Assembly (NCBI GenBank): GCA_024278345.1
Contig: JAJRTK010000384.1
Span: 1 to 13,529, forward strand
Source: a bacterium
GTDB taxonomy: Bacteria; CSSED10-310; JAJRTK01
Direction of reading: 5' to 3'
Length of the DNA stretch: 13,529 nucleotides
Position 1 is the first letter of the stretch. The number at the start of each line of letters is the position of its first letter. The notes beneath the pieces were generated by a model. It was not told the origin of the DNA. It was given only the letters and a program-made list of their open reading frames with translations, and made no database searches. Positions 7,260 to 13,529 of this stretch are shown piece by piece. Position numbers and translations under genes: made by a program.

Positions 7260-7531
7260 TGAGGCACGCCCGGTGAGTCAGGCTGGTGGCCTGCTATGCA
7301 CCACTGGCCCCCTCACCCGGCAGCCAACCCTCAATTGCGCACCGATCACATCGCGCCACGGAAGAAATCGACTCACCAACGACGGCCAGGACAAGCGCAC
7401 GATAACCCAAATCCACTCATCACCTTGTTTGATGCGCAGGTTCTGACGGCGGAGTTGGCTCATCTAACGGCGTAAACGTTCGGTGCGCACTTTTTGGAGA
7501 CAGTGGGCGAAATCTGGGTTCGAGGTGGTGG
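7260..7531. other. Gap between convergent genes, with an imperfect inverted repeat
   Basis: No gene is apparent. Near the left end is a long imperfect hairpin (7270-7320): GGTGAG (7272-7277) pairs with CTCACC (7312-7317), GGC (7281-7283) with GCC (7307-7309), and TGGTG (7284-7288) with CACCA (7299-7303). It starts 10 bases after the propeller stop and is GC-rich but has no T-run, so it could be a Rho-dependent end or a processing block. Nothing recognisable fills 7321-7531, and this is the only large gap in the window without a copy of the modular repeat. Confidence 0.4.
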
Positions 7532-10249
7532 TCAGCCCAAAGTCAGGGCATCTTCTTCCACCCAGTGAGCGAGCAAGCGCCGGACCCGGTAGGAGTCCAC
7601 GGGGAGGCCCACTTCTATTTTGGCTGGTATCGTGCCCGTTGTCGCGCTGCGCCAGACAGCACTGGATAGCTGTCGGCTAGGCTCTCCAGGCGGCGGCGTA
7701 GGTCGAGTCCCAGTGGCCGAGAGTATGGCGTCGTCGGGAACCAAGGTCCGATCCCTGCAAAACTCGTCGTGTCGGCGCATTGCCTCGGACAAGAGCTTCC
7801 AACAGGATTTCAGGGCCTTGGTACCGGAGTTTTCACCCTCCTCAGCCCCGTCTTCGCCCGGCTGAAATCGGTAAACAAGGCTCCTGGGCCTCTCGAAAAG
7901 ATCGAAGAAAGCATCCAGCCCCTTGAGCCGCTGTTGGCGACAGTCCTGGAAAAGACCACGGTGGAGCTTGATCGTTGCCCGAGGTTGATTTTTCCGGTTC
8001 AGGATTACCAGCTCCCCCGTGGCTTCGGCGAGGGCCAGAGATTCCAGCAGGCCGGGGAGCTGCACCGGTTCGAGCTTCCCCGATCGAGGGGGACTGAGCT
8101 TTTTCGCCACTTGAGGCTCTCGGAGTTTTTGGAGCGCCCTTGCGGCTTCTTTCCCCAGGTCAATGGAAGAAAATCTTTCGGAGATCGACTCCATGAGCCG
8201 CACGACTTCCGGGGCACGGGTTCTGGAAAGTGCCAAGAGGTAGGGCATGGCATCCGGCACGCTTTTGCTCCGCGCAAGGCCAAACAATTTTCTGGGTAGT
8301 TTTGCTTCCAGGCTTTTCGTTAACCGTTTCACGATATCCGGGTGGGCGGAGAGATCCTGCGCACCAAGCCCCGCCAGGCGGGGAAGCGTTTCCCCCAACT
8401 CCGGTTGCTGTTTCAGGCAATGTTGTTCCACGGTTCTGATGGCATTCCGATGTCCAAGGACTGCCAGGCCTTTCCTGATCGTTCGATCCAGGTGTTGTTT
8501 GATCCTTCCGGCTTCGCCGGGAGGCAACTGGCTGGAACAAAGCATGGTTTCAAAGTATTGAGCGCACTGGATCAGAGTCTCGGCCGTTGCCTCAGACTTC
8601 ATTTCCACCAGGGAAACGATGGCTTCTTTGGCCAGGACTCGGCTGTGGGTGTGCTGTGCAAGACGCCCCACCAGCTCGATCTCTTTCCGCGTGTAACCAT
8701 CCCGGGGAGGAACCCGGCGCATGAGATAGAGTAAGTTTCGGCGAAAATAGCCCTTGGGATCCTCATTGTTGTCTGGCTCCAGAACCTTGAGGCGTCGCAA
8801 GACTTCTTGGCGCATCTCCTGACCGTAAACCTCTAGGAGAGCCATCATCAGGCGTCGTTGGTCTCGTTTTTCCGCTGTCTTCAGATCCGCCAGCAATGCT
8901 GAAACGGAGAAAGCTGAAAAAAATCTCAGCACCCGTTTGAAAACCGGTTGCTGTTCTTGTTTCTTGGCCAGCTTCCGCAGGGTGTCGAGGTTGACGTTGG
9001 CGTGGGACTTGTAACGCAGGACCTTGACATAATTGTTATCGACGCCCAGCAGATTGGCAAGCTCGAGACTCAGATCGAAAAGAGTGGCCGCCCTTTGGAG
9101 GGCGCCGGTGTTCAGATGCCGGATCGCCTCCTCGATCAATGCGTGGTATCGCTCCTGATTTTCTCCATCGCTTTTGGAGAGCAACACCAGCTTCTTCAAA
9201 GCTGCTGCCGGGCGTTCCCATTGCCGAAGTTTCGCTCCAGGAAGGTACCTGGTTGGGCTTCCAAGTGACCAGTTCATGACACGGCCAGCCAACAACTGAA
9301 AAAGTTCCCCAAGCTCCATGCGCCATCCGCGTTGCCAGAGTCCTTTCAAGTTCCTCGACAGCTCGGCCGGGTTGTTGGCTGCTAGAATCGTCGAGATCCA
9401 AAGTTGAACCCGTAGCTCTTGCCGCGCTTCCTGAGATTGATGATTCTCGCTCTCCGGCTTTTCCGCGTTTCGGCACACCCGTTTCAGCATGAGCCTGGCA
9501 CGTTTCAGCTCCAGGGCTGCCTTTTGGCGGGCGTCTGGATCGACCGTTTTTTCGGTGGCAATCTCCACCCCCATGCCCGGCCGGACCTGGGGCTTTACGG
9601 CCTCTACTGGCCCAAGACTCGTTGGCCAGGGAGCCAAGTCCTTCTCTTTCCCGGAGCTTTTAGGCGTGGTCACAATCGGGCTTTCCCACGATTCCGCCTT
9701 TTCAGTGGCGGCCCCTGAGCTCCCGGGAGCTCCGACAATCGCTTCGGGGGCCTTCTTGGCCTGGCCCTCGATCCCTTGTCGCCCCTCTCCGGCCATTCCC
9801 ATGGAGTTCACCGCTGCTTTTTTTCCCGCGGTTTCCCCGTTGTCTTCACCCAGATCCTCTAAAATCTCCGCCTCGGAGTAGCCCAGCCGCCGGGCTCCGT
9901 TGAAAAACCGGGCCTGCTCTTCCTCGGAGCATCCAGAGAGCATTAGTCTGGCCAGTGTCACCGTATATGCACGGAACTCCACGGGTTCCACAATCCCGAA
10001 ATCTCCCAGGATATGTACCTTCTCCAGGGCGTGAAGGAGAAGGTCCAAAACATTCAGGCCCGCATTGTCACCTCTCTGAATGCTCGTGGTGATCCACGTC
10101 CGAATCTCCGTGGCAACCAGTTGAGGGTGCTGAGCAAACAGCATCCCAAAAGCCTCTGTCGCCTGGATCGGCGAGATGAGGTCCGACAGGTATTCCCTCA
10201 AATCAAAGAGGGCGCTTCGCATGCTATGGTCACGCCGGCGGTTTGTCAC
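7532..10249 (-). CDS. Large helical protein with C-terminal DUF4388 (PatA-like) domain
   Basis: This protein is likely cytoplasmic, with no signal peptide or membrane segment, and has 905 residues from the chosen GTG. Residues about 10-132 are a helical N-terminal domain. Residues about 133-240 are a Gly/Ala/Pro/Glu-rich linker. A long run of amphipathic helices resembling a HEAT-type or other alpha-solenoid follows, to about 725. At about 731-800 lies a DUF4388/PatA-N-like domain (LLESLALAEATGELVIL ... KLHRGLFQDC ... GLDAFFDLFERP ... LVYRF). The last residues (PVDSYRVRRLLAHWVEEDAL) match the short helical tail often seen after such domains. DUF4388 occurs in response regulators and gliding or development proteins, but no receiver domain is present here. 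GTG 10249 is chosen because AGGAAAGG sits 5 bases upstream; TTG 10339 has a Shine-Dalgarno site too close to it, and ATG 10222 has none. It follows waaF, probably in one operon. Exact function unknown. Confidence 0.75.
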   Translation of the reverse strand: MTNRRRDHSMRSALFDLREYLSDLISPIQATEAFGMLFAQHPQLVATEIRTWITTSIQRGDNAGLNVLDLLLHALEKVHILGDFGIVEPVEFRAYTVTLARLMLSGCSEEEQARFFNGARRLGYSEAEILEDLGEDNGETAGKKAAVNSMGMAGEGRQGIEGQAKKAPEAIVGAPGSSGAATEKAESWESPIVTTPKSSGKEKDLAPWPTSLGPVEAVKPQVRPGMGVEIATEKTVDPDARQKAALELKRARLMLKRVCRNAEKPESENHQSQEARQELRVQLWISTILAANNPAELSRNLKGLWQRGWRMELGELFQLLAGRVMNWSLGSPTRYLPGAKLRQWERPAAALKKLVLLSKSDGENQERYHALIEEAIRHLNTGALQRAATLFDLSLELANLLGVDNNYVKVLRYKSHANVNLDTLRKLAKKQEQQPVFKRVLRFFSAFSVSALLADLKTAEKRDQRRLMMALLEVYGQEMRQEVLRRLKVLEPDNNEDPKGYFRRNLLYLMRRVPPRDGYTRKEIELVGRLAQHTHSRVLAKEAIVSLVEMKSEATAETLIQCAQYFETMLCSSQLPPGEAGRIKQHLDRTIRKGLAVLGHRNAIRTVEQHCLKQQPELGETLPRLAGLGAQDLSAHPDIVKRLTKSLEAKLPRKLFGLARSKSVPDAMPYLLALSRTRAPEVVRLMESISERFSSIDLGKEAARALQKLREPQVAKKLSPPRSGKLEPVQLPGLLESLALAEATGELVILNRKNQPRATIKLHRGLFQDCRQQRLKGLDAFFDLFERPRSLVYRFQPGEDGAEEGENSGTKALKSCWKLLSEAMRRHDEFCRDRTLVPDDAILSATGTRPTPPPGEPSRQLSSAVWRSATTGTIPAKIEVGLPVDSYRVRRLLAHWVEEDALTLG

Positions 10250-10254
10250 AAAGG

Positions 10255-10262
10255 CCTTTCCT
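10255..10262 (-). promoter_or_regulatory. Ribosome binding site for GTG start at 10249
   Basis: On the minus strand AGGAAAGG precedes the GTG at 10249 by 5 bases. This is the best-placed site among the four candidate starts of the DUF4388 gene and decides the start used here. Confidence 0.5.
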
Positions 10263-10358
10263 GTTTCCGTTGCCCAGACCCGCTGTTTCCTTCCCACTCC
10301 CTTCGATTCTAACGAGCTGAGCCTCCAATGGCAATGCAAATCCTCCGGCCCCGCTCCA

Positions 10359-11387
10359 TCACCCCACCAGATCCGCCAGTGCCTCCAAAACGATGTCTGG
10401 CTCTAAATCCAGCAAACATCGTGGCTCGCCCAACGGGCAAACACGTCGGAAACAGGGAACGCAATCCAGCTTCAGCGAGACCACCCGGTTTTTCTCCGGG
10501 TCGGACAGCGGAGGCGTGTATCCTGGACTCGACGAACCATAAATGGCCACTACGCGCCGGCCCAAGGCTGCCGCGATGTGCATGAGGCCAGAATCATTGG
10601 CCACCACGACCGAGGCCCAGGACAAGAGGTCGATGGCATCCACAAGGCTTGTCTTGCCCACGAGATCGACACACTGTTCACCGCAGGCATTCCGTATCAA
10701 TCGGGCCGCTCCCCATTCGCTGGCCGAACCAAGAAGCCAGACTGCCCAACCTTCGCGCTGCTTTGCTCGGGCCAATGCCCCAAAATACTCCGCCGGCCAC
10801 CTCTTTGCCGGGCCGTAAGCCGCTCCAGGGCAGAGCGCCAGCACGGGCCGCCCGGTGACGGACAGTCCAAACCGCTCCAGCACACCAAGACGATCCGCTT
10901 CAGTGGGTTCAAGCCGGGGCCTGGGCAGATTGTCTGGTAGCAATGCCTCCCGGGGATAGGCTAGAGCGACGAACCGCTCCACCATCCGAGGGTAACGCTG
11001 CCGGCTAAATCTTCTGGGCTCCGTCAGAAGACCGAACCGCATTTCACCTCGCCAGCCTACCCGGTAAGGAATCCCGGCCCAAAACGGCACCAGCGCCGAT
11101 TTAAATGATCGCGGCAGTACGAAGGCCGCGGTGTACCGCTCCCGCTTCAGGCGCTTCCCCAAGCGTCGCCTGGCCAATAGACCCAAACGCCCATGCCCCA
11201 CGGCTAGCTGCCACGGTCGCCGCACCAGTGGCATCCGGGCCAACAGTGGATAACTGCTCGCGGGAGCCACAACATCGATGGCAACACCGGGGCTTTGGGA
11301 ATGGAGCACATCCAGCAGACTTTGCGCCATCACCATGTCGCCCACCCAGGCAGGGCCGATGACTAAAACCCGCTTTATCCCATTCAC
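10359..11387 (-). CDS. waaF: ADP-heptose:LPS heptosyltransferase II
   Basis: This is a GT9 (GT-B fold) enzyme of the cytoplasmic face of the inner membrane that adds the second heptose of the LPS inner core, using ADP-L-glycero-D-manno-heptose. It has 342 residues, close to the usual 345-350. Diagnostic motifs are present: GPAWVGDMVMAQSL (11-24, with the presumed catalytic Asp17), IPYRVGWRGEMRFGLL (106-121), CPGAAYGPAKRWP (186-198) and ANDSGLMHIAAALG (263-276). The C-terminal end has four cysteines (309, 312, 317, 324; C-x2-C-x4-C-x6-C), as in many WaaF proteins. The start is GTG 11387, forced by an in-frame TGA two codons upstream; the Shine-Dalgarno match is poor. It lies 51 bases after the STAS gene and before the DUF4388 gene, all on one strand, so cotranscription is likely. 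Translation may depend on the upstream gene. Confidence 0.93.
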   Translation of the reverse strand: MNGIKRVLVIGPAWVGDMVMAQSLLDVLHSQSPGVAIDVVAPASSYPLLARMPLVRRPWQLAVGHGRLGLLARRRLGKRLKRERYTAAFVLPRSFKSALVPFWAGIPYRVGWRGEMRFGLLTEPRRFSRQRYPRMVERFVALAYPREALLPDNLPRPRLEPTEADRLGVLERFGLSVTGRPVLALCPGAAYGPAKRWPAEYFGALARAKQREGWAVWLLGSASEWGAARLIRNACGEQCVDLVGKTSLVDAIDLLSWASVVVANDSGLMHIAAALGRRVVAIYGSSSPGYTPPLSDPEKNRVVSLKLDCVPCFRRVCPLGEPRCLLDLEPDIVLEALADLVG

Positions 11388-11438
11388 CTCTCAATCCCAG
11401 CCTTGAGCAAAAGTCCGCCGCGCTTGACCAAGTTCTGC

Positions 11439-11798
11439 CTACGAACCGGCTTGGGAGTCTTCAGCAAATGCTTTGAGGGCTTCCTCTTCGTTATCGTAGT
11501 GATCGAAGACCGTGATCAGGCGCGTCATGGTCAAAAGCTGCCGAGCCTTGTCCATCAAGTGCAAAAGCCGCATGTCGCCCTGGGCCTTGCGAACCGTCGT
11601 GTAGGCTCGCACAAGCTCGCCGAGACCCGCGCTGTCCACGTAGGAAAGGCGCTTCATGTCCACGAGGATCTTCTTGTATCCGTTCAGGAGCTCATCAGTG
11701 ACGGATCTCCGGAGTTGAACGTCACCGCTTCCGATGGTCAACTCTCTGGAAAGCCGAAGAATACTGACGCCGTCCTTGTGTTCAATCTTGATTTTCAT
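11439..11798 (-). CDS. STAS-domain anti-sigma factor antagonist (SpoIIAA-like)
   Basis: This is a small single-domain cytoplasmic protein of 119 residues, normal for free-standing STAS proteins. In partner-switching systems such proteins bind a kinase/anti-sigma factor and are released by phosphorylation of a Ser or Thr. Here the motif YVDSAGLGELV (53-63) puts the likely phosphoacceptor at Ser56, next to Asp55. The N-terminal strand MKIKIEHKDGVSILRLSREL and the internal ILVDMKRLSYVD fit the STAS fold. ATG 11798 has AGAGGA 6 bases upstream. It leads a probable operon with waaF and the DUF4388 gene. No kinase or phosphatase partner lies in the window, so the circuit is incomplete here. It could also act in a non-sigma role such as an envelope or lipid-transport switch (MlaB-like proteins are also STAS). 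Confidence 0.85.
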   Translation of the reverse strand: MKIKIEHKDGVSILRLSRELTIGSGDVQLRRSVTDELLNGYKKILVDMKRLSYVDSAGLGELVRAYTTVRKAQGDMRLLHLMDKARQLLTMTRLITVFDHYDNEEEALKAFAEDSQAGS

Positions 11799-11804
11799 GG
11801 AGTT

Positions 11805-11810
11805 TCCTCT
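11805..11810 (-). promoter_or_regulatory. Ribosome binding site of the STAS gene
   Basis: AGAGGA on the minus strand stands 6 bases before ATG 11798 and supports that start. I saw no convincing -35/-10 pair for the operon between this site and 12075; an isolated TATAGT near 12040 lacks a matching -35. Confidence 0.65.
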
Positions 11811-11864
11811 GCTGCAATGATCCGGTCTCCGCCAAACGGGCGGTCTCTATCCGGGTCTCGTGTC

Positions 11865-11966
11865 ACCCCTTGTAGGGGTAGGATCCTGGCCAAGCACATT
11901 TTTTTCGTTGAGTTGCCTTCCGCTCACATCGGGCGCCGTCCGACACCCGCTCCTCGCCATTGTCGC
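11865..11966 (+). repeat. Composite intergenic repeat, copy 3
   Basis: This lies in the upstream region of the STAS gene. The GC-rich arm at about 11909-11966 (GAGTTGCCTTCCGCTCAC ... CTCGCCATTGTCGC) aligns with the arm at 1187-1247. Next to it, on the minus strand, are AAAAAAATGTG, then AGGATCC, then a 6-bp hairpin ACCCCT/AGGGGT (11865-11879). The same order (arm, A-run plus TGTG, GGATCC, hairpin) is found at 13391-13478. Any transcript starting upstream of it would carry this element in the leader of the STAS-waaF operon. The rest of the 277-base gap (11799-12075) shows no gene. Confidence 0.6.
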
Positions 11967-12075
11967 AGCGATCACCATCCACTGCCCTAAGGCCAGAGCA
12001 CCACGACCGGTCTTCATGCTTCATGGTTATCGAGCCTAACTATAATTCTCAACGGTTCCAAAAGTTCTGTTTTTT

Positions 12076-13266
12076 TCAAAGCCCAAGGAACTGGAAGGCC
12101 TCCGCGATGGAGCGCCGCCAGGCCAACCCCGCCGCGGTAGGGCGGTAGAGCGGTTCCAGCTCCAGAACCCCGAAATCCGCGCTAATACTGTTAAAAAGGA
12201 AAATCTTCTCCAAATGATAAAGCCCGAGTCGTGGCCGAACCGCTCGGTTGTGGGGGCCCAGAAAGACTCGGCCTACGATGCGGCGGATTCCCAGCCCCTG
12301 AGCTTCTTCGCCGAACGCCCTTCCGGAGAATCCCGTTTCGGTCAGCCAGATCGGTCGCCCGCCAGCGGGACCATAGATTTCGTCAAGGAAACGCTGAGCT
12401 TCCTGGAATCGCTCGTCCATTTCCAGCCAAGGATCTTGGAATACCGTTTTGTCGATGCTGCGCGGGTAGTAGTGGAGATTGAAGATATCCATGCCCCTCC
12501 GGCTTTCAGGGGTCGCCAGAACGTCCCGCGTGCTGCCCCCCGTGGGCCATGGGTCTCCCTCTTTTTCGAAACAACAAAGCCCCCCAAGGGCAATTCTTGC
12601 TTCGGGATCTTCGCGGCGGATAGCCCGAACCGCCGGGAGCCAAATCACTTCCCTGTACTGGCGCGCCGTACCCGACCAGAAGACCCGCAAGTCGGGCTCG
12701 TTCCAGATCTCCCACGTTCGAACTCCACGCTCCGCCGGCCAGCCCCGCTGGGTAGCAAGCACGCCGCCGGGACGGTAACGCCTCACCGCTTCGCGAACAA
12801 ACTCGCGCCACCGCTCCACCGGCGGCACAAGATTCGCCGCCACCGGCGAAACCTCATCAAACCCAAGCGTCCAGGGCGGCGTTCCTTCCAGAATGACCAG
12901 GACATCGATACCCCGCGCCAGTGCTCCTTCCACCGAGCCGTCAAGGCGGCTCCATACGAATTCCCCGGGCCCGCGATGAATCGACCACCAAGGAGCGTCG
13001 ATCCGCGCCCAGCCGATCCCCAACCAAGCGATGCGGTCCCACTCTGCTTCATTGTAGGGCACCGTGTGGACCGACAGGCCAAAGGGATTACGCTCCGGCG
13101 GAACCCATGGTAAGGCCGAAGCCGACCGCCGCGCCTCGAACTGCGCCGGATGATCTTCCACGGGAACAGGAACCTCCCCAGAGCCGCCGCAGCCGCCGGC
13201 GGCTGCGAGAAATCCCATCATCACCGCCGCGGCGCCAGGGCGTATCCACTTACCATGAAAATACAT
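12076..13266 (-). CDS. GH39/PslG-like clan GH-A glycoside hydrolase lipoprotein
   Basis: This is a secreted (beta/alpha)8-barrel glycosidase, probably retaining. Numbering from ATG 13266 gives 396 residues. The acid/base Glu190 lies in TWEIWNEPDL and the nucleophile Glu310 in IWLTETGFSG, the two clan GH-A signatures at their usual separation. Further barrel elements are FGLSVHT near the start of the barrel, IGWARIDAPWW, and DIFNLHYYP before the nucleophile strand. The N-terminus is a short basic region, a hydrophobic core AAAVMMGFLAAA and Cys26 followed by GG, so it is probably lipidated; the residue at -3 is Ala rather than the usual Leu. ATG 13266 gives the best signal peptide; ATG 13311 and 13278 are in-frame alternatives and none has a strong Shine-Dalgarno site. 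The nearest well-known relatives in layout are PslG-type exopolysaccharide hydrolases; the substrate is unknown. It stands 277 bases from the STAS gene, so it is probably a separate unit. Confidence 0.82.
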   Translation of the reverse strand: MYFHGKWIRPGAAAVMMGFLAAAGGCGGSGEVPVPVEDHPAQFEARRSASALPWVPPERNPFGLSVHTVPYNEAEWDRIAWLGIGWARIDAPWWSIHRGPGEFVWSRLDGSVEGALARGIDVLVILEGTPPWTLGFDEVSPVAANLVPPVERWREFVREAVRRYRPGGVLATQRGWPAERGVRTWEIWNEPDLRVFWSGTARQYREVIWLPAVRAIRREDPEARIALGGLCCFEKEGDPWPTGGSTRDVLATPESRRGMDIFNLHYYPRSIDKTVFQDPWLEMDERFQEAQRFLDEIYGPAGGRPIWLTETGFSGRAFGEEAQGLGIRRIVGRVFLGPHNRAVRPRLGLYHLEKIFLFNSISADFGVLELEPLYRPTAAGLAWRRSIAEAFQFLGL

Positions 13267-13390
13267 TGTTAAATCCATATTCGACGGCGTGGTTATGGCG
13301 CTCGGCGCCATTCACTTTCATCTTCCGGGGTGTGGTCGCCGGGATCATGCTCGTTAAGCCGGGACAGAACAGAAAAAAAAGGAAAACGCG

Positions 13391-13529
13391 GGGCCGAACG
13401 AAGCGAGACGCCGAGCATAAGCGAGGCCCACCGTACAAAAATGTGGGCTGGGATCCCGTTGCCATTTGTTGCAACGGGAAGTTGAGCTGGCTCCCTGGTG
13501 GGTGCAGGGCAAAGCCCTGCCAGGGGGCG
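13391..13529 (+). repeat. Composite intergenic repeat, copy 4 (runs off the window)
   Basis: Upstream of the glycosidase gene is a GC-rich arm bounded by GGGCC/GGCCC (13391-13429) with GAACGAAGCGAGACGCCGAG. A-run plus ATGTGGG and GGATCC follow. Next is a perfect 8-bp hairpin CCCGTTGC/GCAACGGG (13455-13478), then the AAA-loop hairpin (13493-13525). Bases 13490-13526 are identical to 1289-1325. The element continues beyond the window. No gene is seen in 13312-13529. Confidence 0.7.

Noticed and set aside
7460-7485. Possible integron attC core (ATCTAAC ... GTTCGG)
   Set aside because: The right half does not fit GTTRRRY, the spacing is far too short, and no integrase or cassette structure is present.
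10250-10339. Longer N-terminus of the DUF4388 protein from TTG 10339
   Set aside because: GGAGGA lies only about 2 bases before that TTG, and the extra 30 residues look unstructured; GTG 10249 has a better-placed site. The longer form cannot be excluded.
12214-13113. 299-residue plus-strand frame opposite the glycosidase gene
   Set aside because: Composition is typical of an antisense shadow; the minus-strand frame carries both catalytic motifs and a signal peptide.

Overview
The window is GC-rich DNA (by eye about 60 percent) from a Gram-negative (diderm) bacterium. The evidence for two membranes is a LipopolysaccharideheptosyltransferaseII of the WaaF type, a secreted lipoprotein glycosidase and a MurJ-type flippase. 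The long Thr/Pro linker, the SBBP-type propeller repeats, a DUF4388 protein and abundant structured intergenic repeats suit an environmental, poorly cultured lineage. I cannot name a phylum from this sequence alone.

Layout. Plus strand: 2-1129 is the C-terminal part of a ClC-family chloride channel or transporter with two CBS domains, cut by the window start. 1442-3115 is a divergent MurJ/MviN flippase. 3714-7259 is an 1181-residue secreted or membrane-anchored protein built of a signal peptide, a carboxypeptidase-regulatory/CnaB-like domain split by a transmembrane hairpin, a Thr/Pro linker of about 90 residues and 14 beta-propeller repeats. Minus strand, read right to left: 13266-12076 is a clan GH-A (GH39/PslG-like) lipoprotein. 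It is followed by a probable operon of a STAS-domain protein (11798-11439), waaF (11387-10359) and a large helical protein with a C-terminal DUF4388/PatA-like domain (10249-7532). The plus- and minus-strand blocks converge at about 7260-7531.

Theme. Most genes point to the cell envelope: lipid-linked precursor export (MurJ-like), LPS inner-core assembly (WaaF), exopolysaccharide turnover (GH39-like lipoprotein) and a large extracytoplasmic propeller protein. The STAS and DUF4388 genes around waaF look regulatory and may tie LPS assembly to a partner-switching signal; that link is inference from gene order.

Between genes. Four of the five larger gaps carry members of one modular, hairpin-rich intergenic repeat family, at 1187-1377, 3116-3215 (inverted), 11865-11966 and 13391-13529. 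Two copies share an identical 37-base stretch more than 12 kb apart. The propeller gene has a good sigma70-like promoter, an untranslated leader of about 290 bases with several hairpins and a run of nine G, and a strong ribosome binding site. I found no tRNA, rRNA, CRISPR array, transposase or integrase.
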